Assembly: GCA_018136815.1 (NCBI GenBank)
Contig: CM030937.1
Coordinates: 2,180,887-2,244,886 of the forward strand
Length of the DNA: 64,000 nucleotides
Reading direction: 5' to 3'
From: Isochrysis galbana
Lineage: Eukaryota; Haptophyta; Isochrysidales; Isochrysidaceae
The position numbers were made by a program, and so were the translations under genes. This document shows positions 25,035-35,032 of this stretch, piece by piece; position 1 is the stretch's first letter, and each line of letters begins with the position of its first letter. Below the pieces are notes generated by a model that was not told the DNA's origin, searched no databases, and saw only the letters and a list, made by a program, of their open reading frames with translations.

Positions 25035-27044
25035 CTATCTGACGCGAAGGTGTAATGAGGTCTCGAGCACAAGCTGGATGGCGATCCAGAGCACCTGAGC
25101 TATGTACTGCAGGGCATTACCGTTCTGCATCACGAGCTCGAGCACGAGCAATCGGTCGTTCCTTAACGCCTCGCTCGCGTACTGCAGAGCACTCCCCTTC
25201 TGTCTCGCGGCCTCGAGCACGAGCATTCGATCGTTCCGTAACGCCTCGCTTGCGAACTGCAGAGCACTCCCATTCTGCCTCACGGCGTCGAGCACTAGCA
25301 TTCGATCATTCCTTAACGCCTCGCTTGCGTAGCATAACATCATGCCGTCCTGCTTCACAGCCACGCGTACGATGGGCAGTGAGTTTCGTGGCGTCGGCCC
25401 TGCAAACTCGAGCGCGCCTGCGCTTTGCCGCACGGCGTGGAGCACAGTACATGGATCGTTCTGGAGTGTCCTTCCTGCGTACTGCAGCAAAGCGCCTTCA
25501 TGCCCAACAGCTTCATTCACGAGACAGCAATGGGAATGAGACACGGTCCTTGGTGACATGCTGTTGAGCCGAGGAACTACTACCTGCGAAGATTTCCGAT
25601 TGCTCCTGATGGCCGTGCCAGCATACGTAAATGCAGAGGAGTTCTGCTTCATCGCTTCGATCACAATCTCTAAATCGTTCTTGAGCGCCTCGCTAGCGTA
25701 ACGCAGCATGGTGCCATCCAGCCTCACCGCTTTGAGCACGATTCCTCTATTGTTCCAGAAGGCTGCCTCTACATACTGAAGCGCGACTTCAGTCTGCCTC
25801 ACTGCTTCAACCACAATCTCTAAATCGTTCTTGAGCGCCTCGCTAGCGTAACGCAGCATGGTGCCGTCCTGTCTCACCGCTTTGAGCACGATTCCTCTAT
25901 TGTTCCAGAAGGCTGCATCTACGTACTGAAGCGCGACTTCAGTCTGCCTCACTGCCTCAACCACAATCTCTACATCGTTCTTGAGCGCCTCGCTAGCGTA
26001 ACGCAGCATGGTGCCATCCTGTCTCACCGCTTCGAGCATGATGAGCGGCGAGTTCTCGGCTGTTGCCCTTGCGAATTCCAACGCGCCTGCATTCTGCCGT
26101 ACTGCCTCCAGCACGATCACCGGATCGTTCCTGAGAGCCTCGCTTGCGTCCTCCAATGCCCAGCCGCACTGCCTTACAGCCGCGAGCACAATCTGCCGAG
26201 CGTTCTGGGGCTCCTGCTCCATCGAATGGCTTTGAGACCGACGAGGCCGAAAGTGTAGATGCGCAGAATCCTCTCTCGCTCTCTCGCTCTCACTCTCTCT
26301 CTCTCTCGCTATCATGCCTTCCTGCTTCACAGCCACGCGTACGATGGGCAGTGAGTTTCGTGGCGTCGGCCCTGCAAACTCGAGCGCGCCTGCGCTTTGC
26401 CGCACGGCGTGGAGCACAGTACATGGATCGTTCTGGAGTGTCCTTCCTGCGTACTGCAGCAAAGCGCCTTCATGCCCAACAGCTTCATTCACGAGACAGC
26501 AATGGGAATGAGACACGGTCCTTGGTGACATGCTGTTGAGCCGAGGAACTACTACCTGCGAAGATTTCCGATTGCTCCTGATGGCCGTGCCAGCATACGT
26601 AAATGCAGAGGAGTTCTGCTTCATCGCTTCAACCACAATCTCTAAATCGTTCTTGAGCGCCTCGCTAGCGTAACGCAGCATGGTGCCGTCCTGTCTCACC
26701 GCTTTGAGCACGATTCCTCTATTGTTCCAGAAGGCTGCATCTACGTACTGAAGCGCGACTTCAGTCTGCCTCACTGCCTCAACCACAATCTCTACATCGT
26801 TCTTGAGCGCCTCGCTAGCGTAACGCAGCATGGTGCCATCCTGTCTCACCGCTTCGAGCATGATGAGCGGCGAGTTCTCGGCTGTTGCCCTTGCGAATTC
26901 CAACGCGCCTGCATTCTGCCGTACTGCCTCCAGCACGATCACCGGATCGTTCCTGAGAGCCTCGCTTGCGTCCTCCAATGCCCAGCCGCACTGCCTTACA
27001 GCCGCGAGCACAATCTGCCGAGCGTTCTGGGGCTCCTGCTCCAT
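25035..27044 (-). CDS. DUF4116 repeat protein
   Basis: 669 residues from ATG 27044 (MEQEPQNARQIVLAAVRQCG). Nearly the whole protein is tandem DUF4116 units of about 25 residues per half-unit, with the consensus rhythm LRYASEALKNDxEIVxEAVRQ. DUF4116 arrays are common in algae and other protists and in some of their large viruses; the function is unknown. The coding region contains two long near-identical halves, each beginning with the same MEQEPQ start. They are joined by a short Arg/Glu/Ser stretch that is a translated GA microsatellite (about 26256-26312). The second half has one extra 150-bp unit. A purine-rich tract (coding strand) lies just upstream of the start. Because the halves are so alike, collapse or expansion in the assembly is possible. 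Confidence 0.8.
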   Translation of the reverse strand: MEQEPQNARQIVLAAVRQCGWALEDASEALRNDPVIVLEAVRQNAGALEFARATAENSPLIMLEAVRQDGTMLRYASEALKNDVEIVVEAVRQTEVALQYVDAAFWNNRGIVLKAVRQDGTMLRYASEALKNDLEIVVEAMKQNSSAFTYAGTAIRSNRKSSQVVVPRLNSMSPRTVSHSHCCLVNEAVGHEGALLQYAGRTLQNDPCTVLHAVRQSAGALEFAGPTPRNSLPIVRVAVKQEGMIARERESESERAREDSAHLHFRPRRSQSHSMEQEPQNARQIVLAAVRQCGWALEDASEALRNDPVIVLEAVRQNAGALEFARATAENSPLIMLEAVRQDGTMLRYASEALKNDVEIVVEAVRQTEVALQYVDAAFWNNRGIVLKAVRQDGTMLRYASEALKNDLEIVVEAVRQTEVALQYVEAAFWNNRGIVLKAVRLDGTMLRYASEALKNDLEIVIEAMKQNSSAFTYAGTAIRSNRKSSQVVVPRLNSMSPRTVSHSHCCLVNEAVGHEGALLQYAGRTLQNDPCTVLHAVRQSAGALEFAGPTPRNSLPIVRVAVKQDGMMLCYASEALRNDRMLVLDAVRQNGSALQFASEALRNDRMLVLEAARQKGSALQYASEALRNDRLLVLELVMQNGNALQYIAQVLWIAIQLVLETSLHLRVR

Positions 27045-27050
27045 CGAATG
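25339..27050. repeat. recent tandem duplication within the DUF4116 gene
   Basis: 25339-26235 and 26311-27057 are near-identical at the DNA level. The offset is 972 bp at one end (25339 versus 26311) and 822 bp at the other (about 26220 versus 27042). The 150-bp difference equals one extra repeat unit at about 25650-25800. Confidence 0.9.
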
Positions 27051-27453
27051 GCTTTGAGACCGACGGGGCCGAAAGTGTGGATGCGCGGAATTCTCTCTCT
27101 TTCCCTCCCTCCCTCCCTCCCTCCCCCCCCCTCCTCTCCCCCTTCTGCCCCCCCCCCCCCCCCCCGCACCTTTCTCTCCCTCTCTCACTTCCCCCTCCCC
27201 CCCTCTTTCTCCCTCCCCCTCCCTCCCTTTTCTCTCTCCCCTCGCCCTCTCCCTCCCTCCCTCTCTCTCTCTCTTTGCGTCTCCGCACCCCCCCCCCTTC
27301 CCTCCTCTCGTAACTTTTGGGAGAGAGCGCAGACTAACGACTGCTCGCTAATGATAAGTTAGGACACCGCTGCTGCCTGGCGCGCCGCCGGGTCTCGGAC
27401 ACGGAGGAAGCAGATCATCAGCAGCAGCGCGTCAATCTTCCGATACTTTTCGT
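27045..27453. promoter_or_regulatory. C/T-rich upstream region of the DUF4116 gene
   Basis: 27085-27300 is almost purely C and T on the plus strand, including C-runs of up to about 18. It begins about 40 bp upstream of the ATG. The rest, up to the LTR-like repeat, is ordinary. A promoter or 5' UTR role is inferred from the same arrangement at other genes in the window. Confidence 0.4.
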
Positions 27454-27631
27454 CAGAGTTTTATTGTTGTGTTAGTATAACCTTAGTGCTGCGGGACCGT
27501 AGCCCTTCGACGGCAACGGAGCCCCTCCCCCCCGATGGGGGTGTGCGCGGTTGGCGCATGGCTCGTCCGGTGTATGTGGCTAGGGATGCTAGCCAACAAG
27601 ATGCTCTATAAGACTACAATTACTAACGTGG
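27454..27631 (+). repeat. LTR-like repeat, copy B, 5' of copia ORFs
   Basis: About 178 bp matches copy A at 22906-23094. It ends just before TGGTACCCCCGCCGAG, which begins TGG as a tRNA primer-binding site would, and the copia frames follow. No matching 3' LTR is seen downstream. Confidence 0.6.
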
Positions 27632-29560
27632 TACCCCCGCCGAGAGACCACTTCAATCTCTACATCACTAGCGCGTATGACGACGCTCAAGGCTCAAGGG
27701 TGCAACATCACAACGAATGAACTCGACAAATTCGTTGAAAATCTTTTCTTCGACCCATCGGCTGTCGAGCTTGCCACGCGCTCTCGCAAACGGTGCAATC
27801 TGGATCGCACAGCAAAACCACCCAACACCTCCAGTCATGGCCCCGGCCAGATCCGCGATGACTGGACAGTTCAAGGGTGGCAAAGCAAGAAACAAGAAAT
27901 CCACATCGAATGCCTCCAAGCTCCAAGCCTCTGCTATTCTTGGAACCGTCGACGCCGTGAGTCGGCTGGGATCGTCACTCGCACTGAGACGTTGTGTCGA
28001 GCACAACAGAACGCATCAAATCTCCCCGGGCGCCACTGCGATACGAGATCGCTGCATGACGCAGGCACGCTCGCAAAGCCGAGCAGTCTCAGCAGAAAGA
28101 CCTCCATTGCTGCGGAGGAGAGAAATTCCCCCCGCGCGCGGAGAAGACGCCCGCAGGAGCCCGAGGGGAGACGCCCGCCCGAGGAGAGAAACTCCCCCCG
28201 CGCGAGTATGGATTAACGACTCCGGGGCAACTCGACACATGGTGAACGACCCGAACTTATGTTTCGATATACGCCCACCACAAGGCGAGCGTATCCGAGT
28301 TGCAAACAACAAACTTCTAAAAGTAACCGGAGTCGGTTCCGCTCACATACCCGTCGGCGCCAACCAATTCATACGCCTCTCAAACGTATTGATTGCACCC
28401 GAGTTAGCGTCTAATCTCTTTAGTGGACGCTACGCCGATGAACATGACAACATTAAGACGGTCCTCAATACGCCCACCGGCGAAAACGAGTTTCGCTTGA
28501 TTCTCCCCGATGGACACCATGTTCCTCTCGACCGCAGCGGAAAACACAACACCATTCGGGCCCTTGCCGTTCGACAAGTACAAGAACTGTTGGACACGGA
28601 ACACGACATTCTCCACGCGCGTTTCGGTCACGCGCATGCGTCTCGAATCGACCACGCTCTCAACAAACTGAATCTCGGAAAAGTCCGACATGATTCGACT
28701 AGCTGCGAAGCATGCCTAAAAATCGCCGCCGTGCAAACAAAGTTACGGTTAGCACGACTCGGACCAAATACTCCTACTTTGGCGAGTGTGTCACGAGTGA
28801 CACGATAGGCCCATTCCCTCGAAGTCTAATCGGACACTACGAGTACGCGGTCTGCTTCTACGATCGAGCAACGCACTACCCATCCGTCTATTTCCTCAAA
28901 GCGAAAGACAGCGGCTCGGTGCTAAACGCGGCAAAACAATTTATGACTGACCACAAAAATTCCTCTCCAAGACGGTGTCGCCTGGAGTTGTTGACACGTG
29001 GCACTGTGACAACGGGACAGAATTCACCGCCAACAATGTTGATGAGTTTTGTGCGGAAATGGGAATCCGTCGCACATACTCCCCACCTTACGCCCCTGAC
29101 CGTAACGCCCACGCTGAGCGCTTATGGTACACGCTTCTACGACCAATGCGCGTCATGCTAGCCCACTCCGGGTACGACGGCATGAAATCATTGCTGTGGC
29201 CCTTTCTAATGCAGTATGCGTGCGAAATACAACGAGCGCTGCCTACGTCTGCCGACAAAAACGGTTCCAGCCCCCACGAGCTCCTCGCACGTGGCCCATA
29301 CGACCTATCAAAATTTAAGGTGATGTTCTGCGACTGTTTCGCCGTCGTACCCGAACCGAACCCGCTCACGCCAAAGAAAATAGCCCCGCCACCATCATTG
29401 CATTTTTATAAAGTTCAAACAAGAAGTCTTTAGGCATCTTCATCTGATACGTTACCGGTGACATATGAAATGCTTACTACATACCGGTACAAAAAAGAAA
29501 CGTGCGGACTCGGTCGGTGTTCGTTCGGCGAGACTGGCTGCGATGTCCCCTTTTCTGCGG
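27632..29560 (+). mobile_element. Ty1/copia retrotransposon, frameshifted and lacking reverse transcriptase
   Basis: Gag-like and basic sequence is followed by a retropepsin motif (WINDSGATRHM near 28210), a GAG-pre-integrase region with HARFGHAHASR (about 28612), and integrase. The integrase carries the three acidic residues in DTIGPFP, WHCDNGTEF and NAHAERLW. Then comes the usual post-integrase block with degenerate stops to about 29560. Protease to pre-integrase is one frame (27717-28808); integrase is split over at least two more frames (28712-29161 and 28975-29433). No reverse transcriptase or RNase H follows. It is an inactive 5' portion of a copia element (gene order protease-integrase-RT). 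Confidence 0.85.
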
Positions 29561-30195
29561 TCAAATCTGCGCCAGTGCCACTTCCAAAAATGTAATACAA
29601 TAATTGGCACGAATGCCAGTATACATCTGAAACCTGCAAGTTTGTACCTTAATAAGGGAGTCCTTTAAGTAGAACTTATACCGTCCACATGGGGGGCATT
29701 TGCCAAAAAAACAACCAAACCTGAGGTTGCACCCTCTCACTCAGGGCGCGTCTTGGTGTCTTGGTCTTGCTAGGGGCTTCCCCTCTTCATGAGTTAAGTT
29801 GATTTTGCGGGCCCAGGCATCGCGTGCTGATTGGGTCGTGGCGCGGAGGGAACTATTCGTCGGTTCTCGTGTTGTGTTTGATACTGTGATTCGGTCAAGT
29901 TGTACTTTCGGCTTTCGGCCCCAGACCCCGGGCTGGAAAGGGGGAGCCCGTCGGCGCGTGCTCCATCGCTCAAACTATGACAATCGTTTTCGACAAATGG
30001 GTGGGTGAGGGAGGGGAGAGACATGCGATTGCACCGAAGCTATCCTTGTCTTCAACAGCTAAGACTAAGACTCGACAACATTCAGCATCATGAAATGAAG
30101 CCGTCAGTGCCACTCCCAGAAATTCCATATGCCATTGCTGAAGTTGCGCACACCCAAACAAGAAGCACCGGCATGTGAGAATCCAAGTCATTCAT
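29561..30195. other. intergenic, no gene seen
   Basis: It contains a 15-bp sequence GTTGCACCCTCTCAC (29726-29740) that recurs at 57001-57015 in a similar A-run context. No gene is supported. Confidence 0.5.
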
Positions 30196-30960
30196 TTACC
30201 TAGAACCAGCAGTGGTAAATGCAATTGTCGATCTGGTTGTGCCCGTCCTCGGCCCACCCTTGCATCCACTCTTCTCAGCATTCGGCACTCTTGGCGTTGT
30301 CTGCTGTGTTGCCATCGCCATCTTATCGACCATCGCCTTGAGCTCTTCGAATTGTCGCGCTTGCTCGGTAACCTCAAGCTCGTGTCTAGCTTTATCCTCC
30401 GCGATTTGTGCTAGCAAACGTTGATTGCTGGCGACGAGAGCCCTATGCGACTCTTGAAGCATGCCGACTAGCGTAGCCGTGTGCTGCAATACTCGTGCGT
30501 CCTCCGCCTTCTGCTTGCGCATCCACTCGAGCTCCGCCTCCAGTCTGCGCTTCTCGGCGCCCCATCGCTCCTCCGCAGCGGCGATCGCGGCCGCCATAGT
30601 CGGCCCCATCGATGAAGCAGTTGAATGCTGAAGCCTACTGGTACGTGTAGCAGAGCCACTAGCGCAGTTGGTGCCACTCGCCTCGTTCAGAGCACTGCTG
30701 GCATTGCTGTGCTGTGCCACCATGGCATCGAGCTCCTCCACATCCGCTGAGTCATCATCGGATGAGAAGAGCTCGACAGGCAGCCGGAAGCGCTGGCCAG
30801 CCTTACTCTCATTGGCTGAGGGCTGTAGGGTTGGAGATTCGCCGGCCGAGAGGCTGCGATGCGTCAGCTGGGCGTTCAGAAGCACGGAGGCACGCGCTAG
30901 AAGATCGTCTCGCGACTGCGAGGAGTGAGAAGTCTCGTCTGCAGTCCCGGCACAGCTCAT
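30196..30960 (-). CDS. small coiled-coil protein, unknown function
   Basis: 254 residues from ATG 30960. The N-terminal 120 residues are Ser-rich with an acidic patch (SSDDDSADVEELDAM). Residues about 120-220 are a coiled coil rich in Glu, Lys, Ala and Leu (AEERWGAEKRRLEAELEWMR and onward). The C-terminus is basic. There is no recognisable catalytic domain. The coding strand has a long C/T tract immediately upstream (plus strand G/A, 30965-31215), as at other genes here. Confidence 0.55.
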   Translation of the reverse strand: MSCAGTADETSHSSQSRDDLLARASVLLNAQLTHRSLSAGESPTLQPSANESKAGQRFRLPVELFSSDDDSADVEELDAMVAQHSNASSALNEASGTNCASGSATRTSRLQHSTASSMGPTMAAAIAAAEERWGAEKRRLEAELEWMRKQKAEDARVLQHTATLVGMLQESHRALVASNQRLLAQIAEDKARHELEVTEQARQFEELKAMVDKMAMATQQTTPRVPNAEKSGCKGGPRTGTTRSTIAFTTAGSR

Positions 30961-32324
30961 GTTGACAGGGTGCAGCAGAGAGGATGCAAGAGAATGAAGA
31001 GAAGAGGAAAGAGAATGAACGATGAGGGGGAGGAGAGAAGAACGGATAGAATGATATGTAGGTATATGTGGAGAGGGTGGGGGTGGGGTGGGGGACGGAG
31101 AGGGAGGGAGGGAGGAGGGACAGAGGAGGAAGAAGAGAGGGAGAGAGAAGGGGGTTGGGGGGAGGGGGGGAGGGAGGGGGGGAGGGAGGGAGGGAGGGAG
31201 GGAGGGAGAGAGAAGGCAGGGGCAGGGCAGCGCGTCGAGCGTCGGCCTCACCGGTCGCGCTCTCTTCACGGTTGCTGTGTGCGCGCCAAATTGCGCTGAG
31301 AGTCTTTCTTGTCTCCTGTGCCAAAAATGGGAAGGGAATAGAGGGGTTTTGCAGGCCGCAACAGGGCCCCAACAGCCCCCCGCCCCAACAGTGCCGGGGC
31401 GCTGTTGAGCTGTTGAGGCTCTATTGCGGCCGTCCTGCAAAAGGAGAAAATCGCCTTTTCCTCTCAATAGCGGTCTTTTCAACAGCGGTAGAGCGGTCTG
31501 CGGCAGTACGCAGGAGCGCGATGCCGACGCGCCCCTTCACGGCACAGGAGCTGGAGGACGCGGAGCTGGCCATGATGCTAGATGCTGGCCCACTTGAAGC
31601 GCAGGAGGCGCTGGCGTCCCCCTAGACTTGGTCGGTGATGCGATCCAGTGCACTCCTCGCCTTCCTCGACTCACGCCAACGATCCATCAAGCGCTCAAGC
31701 GCAGCGGGGTAGCCCAACCAACCGGTGTGACAATGTGTGTGAAAATGTGACTCTAACGGGCTAACGGGGGGACCCTCTTCGGCTCAGATGGATGAACTCC
31801 CCCCAGTGTGACTAAAATCTAGTTGTGGAACGCCTAGGTGTTTCGTGACCGGTTTTTACAAAGAGCATGAGTTTGGTCGATTTGCTGAGCGAAACCTATG
31901 TTTTGTTGGTATGATCCGAGCGGAAGATGACAAAACAGAGAAAAGTCACGACGCACATACCCTAACATATAATTTTTTGTATCAACATAGTTTGTCCTGT
32001 CGCGGCATGATTGAAATGTCGTAATGAGGGTGTTGTTGTGAGTGTGGGTGCGTGTGTGGGTGACTCAAAAATAACACACTATAGGTATGTAGACTAGCAG
32101 ACTGTAGACTATAGATAGCTATAGATAGCTATAGCTATAGCAGATATGGAAGCATAGCATTGGTTTTATTTTCATTTTTGTGTGAGATAAAAACGAGATA
32201 TGTGGGCGAGCTGGCCGGCCTAAAACGAGATATGTGCCCGAGATAAATGGTAAATGGGCGAGAAAAACGGGATTAAACGGGATAATTGTGCCTGGGCCTA
32301 AACATAACATTCAACAAAACTACA
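30961..32324. promoter_or_regulatory. purine-rich upstream tract and gene-free region
   Basis: 30965-31215 is G/A-rich on the plus strand with GGGA/GGGAGG repeats, upstream of the coiled-coil gene. The remainder shows nothing convincing. A 34-codon frame at 31521-31625 is too short to judge. AT-rich TATAGATAGC repeats lie at about 32107-32140. Confidence 0.4.
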
Positions 32325-32356
32325 ACCTGGTCCTCTTTCGACGGAACGCGACTTTG
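32325..32356 (+). repeat. 32-bp direct repeat, left copy
   Basis: This matches 35001-35032 at 30 of 32 positions; the shared core is GACGGAACGCGACTTTG. The two copies bracket the minisatellite and the AT-rich ORF. Confidence 0.85.
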
Positions 32357-32639
32357 GCGCCCGCGCCGAAGAGCAACTTCCCACTTGGCCGTGCAGCTCC
32401 TCGTGCGCGCGCACGCGCGGCACGTAACAATCAGTGGGTGCGTGGGTGCGTGGGTGCACAGTAGTACACAATACCGGCAGTGTGGTGTTAACCCGCTGAT
32501 GGTACCAACCAACACTTGCAGATTGAGGTGTTAACGCATGTGCCACACCTAGCCAATGGAGGTGTTGGGTCGTGCACCCACTGCAGCAGAGCGGGGATTG
32601 CACGGCGTGCGCTTGACGAAACTTTCCACGCACGGGATC

Positions 32640-32795
32640 CCCGCGCGGCGGCGGTGAATGCGGCGAAGGCTGCGGTGGCGAGGGAGGCGGCGGCGAAGGC
32701 GGCAGTGGCGAGGGAGGCGGCGGTGAAGGCGGTGGCGGTGAGGGAGGCGGCGGTGAGGGCGGTGGAGGCGACGGTGGCGGAGGGGCGTCGATCTA
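32640..32795. repeat. GCG/GGCG short tandem repeat
   Basis: Imperfect repeats around GGCGGTGAAGGCGGTGGCG give an Ala/Val/Arg-rich spurious translation. Treated as a repeat, not a gene. Confidence 0.7.
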
Positions 32796-32939
32796 TTTAA
32801 GGTGGCCGGAAGAATAAGAATAAGTTTCTGATACCCGGATATTCCGAATATCTGGCATAACTGGCATGTCTGCCCAACTATCAGTATCTATCTGGATATT
32901 CCTAATGAGCTCCAGAGGTATCCGGATACTATCTGGATC

Positions 32940-33490
32940 TTGGGTGGGGTTGGAGCTTCGGTGGGGTTGGAGCTCGGGTGGGGTTGGAGCTTGGGTGGGT
33001 TGGAGCTTCGGTGGGGTTGGGTTTGAGCTTCGGTGGGGTTGGGTTTGAGCTTCGGTGGGGTTGGGTGGGGTTAGAGCTTGGGTGGAGTTGGAGCTTGGGT
33101 GGGGTTGGAGCTTGAGTGGGTTGGAGCTTGGGTGGGGTTGGAGCTTGAGTGGGGTTGGAGCTTGGGTGCGAGCTTGGGTGGGGAGCTTGGGTGGGGTTGG
33201 GTGGGTTGGAGCTTCGGTGGGGTTGGAGCTCGGGTGGGGTTGGAGCTTGGGTGGGTTGGAGCTTCGGTGGGGTTGGGTTGGAGCTTCGGTGGGGTTGGGT
33301 GGGGTTAGAGCTTGGGTGGAGTTGGAGCTTGGGTGGGGTTGGAGCTTGAGTGGGGTTGGAGCTTGGGTGCGAGCTTGGGTGGGGTTGGAGCTTGGGGTTG
33401 GAGCTTCGGTGGAGTTGGAGCTTGGGTGGAGTTGGAGCTTGGGTGGAGTTGGAAGCTTGGGTGAAGTTGGAAGCTTGGGTGGGGGAGCTT
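32940..33490. repeat. 17-bp G-rich minisatellite
   Basis: About 30 copies of a unit near GGAGCTTGGGTGGGGTT, with variants CTTCGG and CTCGGG. Strand composition is very skewed, with almost no C-runs on the plus strand. Dense GGG/GGGG runs give G-quadruplex potential. Its long Gly/Trp/Val-rich frames are by-products. Confidence 0.95.
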
Positions 33491-33543
33491 GGCTCCCTTT
33501 CGCCCATAGGAAGCGCTCGTGGTACTAGGAAGATTAGATTATT

Positions 33544-34167
33544 TTAGGGTCTGTGCGAAAACGTCTCACAGTAGAAAATGATTGATCTCCGGAGCGATCG
33601 CGGCCGTTGTGACTTCTTACTGGGTGTGCATTTTGTCTCAAGGTGGGCAATGGGGCTCTCAAATTTGGTATGGCTCGCACTCGCGGACGGATCAACTGCC
33701 TCCATGTGCGGTTGTCCACAACACACACTTGCACCATGGGACGTGCCAGTGCAGTACAAGAAGGAGGGCAAATCATACAGTCCACCACACTCGCGTCTCG
33801 TGGACCTCATTTCGTTGGTTTCCACATCCTCATAGTGGTAGGTGGCGAGGAAGTGTGGGGCATTCAGCAAGTCACGAGCTTCGTCGGCGACGGACGAGAC
33901 CCAATGCGGTGCCCTCGTACTGCACGATGCGCCTCTTGCATGCAGGCAGCGGGAGCAGCGAGAACGGTCGCGGATGTTTCACTTTGGCCGCATCCCATTG
34001 ACGCAAGTACAGGTTCTTGCGTTCTTTGACATCATCCGTGTCACCTTCGCGGACGTAACACTTCACGTTTTCACCCCACTCTTGTGGGCCACAATTACCT
34101 ACAACTCAGTGCCCTGCGTGATGGAACGGGTTTGGTCCGTGTTCGTACATAACGTCAACGTGACCTT
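33544..34167 (-). pseudogene. unrecognised broken coding remnant
   Basis: Minus-strand frames read as protein-like sequence in pieces: VMYEHGPNPFHHAGH just after 34167, a stop, then KCYVREGDTDDVKERKNLYL, then after a frame change LNAPHFLATYHYEDVETNEM and Cys-rich sequence to 33544. I cannot assign a family. At least one stop and one frameshift separate the pieces. It begins directly behind the stop of the AT-rich ORF. Confidence 0.3.
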
Positions 34168-34611
34168 CTAGCGTGCGGGGTTTCGCATCTTTTCTTCATA
34201 CAACTTACGCGAGACTGACAACACCCTCTTCACCAACGTAGTTATATCCTTATTGACATCTTTATCCATCAGAATCGGACTCACATCATGTTCATGTGGA
34301 TTAACAATGTGATTCATCTGATGTTGGAACCGCCCTTCATTGGCAATTTGCATGAGCTGATCGTAATTAACATACCCTCTATCGAAACGCCTGAATGATA
34401 TGTATGCCCTTATGAACTTGCCGTATATGTCATCATCAAGCTTATTCACGAATTTTTCGTACAGCTCCTTCTCCTTGTTGTTATTAAGAGCTCGATCAAT
34501 TTCGTACAGCCACGCCCAGTTGTCGGATGCCGTGCTCTTAAGGATAGTCTTGATATCGTTCGGATTTAGTATTGTTAAGTAATTAATGTCAACATCGCTA
34601 GTGCTGGACAT
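34168..34611 (-). CDS. AT-rich ORF, unknown, possibly of viral or transferred origin
   Basis: 147 residues from ATG 34611 (MSSTSDVDINYLTILNPNDI). It is rich in Asn, Asp, Lys, Ile and Tyr and uses A/T-ending codons, unlike every neighbouring gene. The base composition changes sharply at its 3' end (about 34168). No domain is recognised. Two all-helical blocks are likely. The composition resembles genes of large algal DNA viruses or virophages, but that is inference only. There are no viral hallmark genes around it. Confidence 0.5.
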   Translation of the reverse strand: MSSTSDVDINYLTILNPNDIKTILKSTASDNWAWLYEIDRALNNNKEKELYEKFVNKLDDDIYGKFIRAYISFRRFDRGYVNYDQLMQIANEGRFQHQMNHIVNPHEHDVSPILMDKDVNKDITTLVKRVLSVSRKLYEEKMRNPAR

Positions 34612-34714
34612 GTTTAATAGTATCGTACATATTTTTGTGTCACGCACCAACTCGAGCGGGATGCAGAGTGGGTTGGATAGCTACCCTCATGATCCCCACG
34701 ATCTTCCGCGATTG

Positions 34715-34930
34715 AACGCTTTTCCATGTGTAGGCTGATGGTGATTGAACGCTTTTCCATGCGGTGGGGGTGATGGCGATTGAACGCGTTCCACGTGTAG
34801 GCTGATGGTGATGATTGAACGCTTTTCCATGCGGTGGGGGTGATGGCGATTGAACGCGTTCCACGTGTAGGCTGATGGTGATTGAACGCTTTTCCATGCG
34901 GTGGGTGATGGTGATTGAGCGCTTCTCGCC
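34715..34930. repeat. imperfect tandem repeat of about 30/61 bp
   Basis: Five copies of a unit containing GATTGAACGCTTTTCCATG or the variant GATTGAACGCGTTCCACGTG alternate with GTAGGCTGATGGTG and CGGTGGGGGTGATGG spacers. Confidence 0.85.
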
Positions 34931-35000
34931 TTCTTCCTAATACTAATATTAGTGTGGCTACCTAAAAAGAAAACAAGCATATATGGATGACAAAAAAATC

Positions 35001-35032
35001 ACCTGGCCCTCTTTTGACGGAACGCGACTTTG
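35001..35032 (+). repeat. 32-bp direct repeat, right copy
   Basis: Same sequence as 32325-32356 with two substitutions. Confidence 0.85.

Noticed and set aside
33055-33528. 157-codon Gly/Trp/Val-rich frame in the minisatellite
   Set aside because: The translation is a direct product of the 17-bp repeat and stays open on both strands in several frames. There is no start context or domain.
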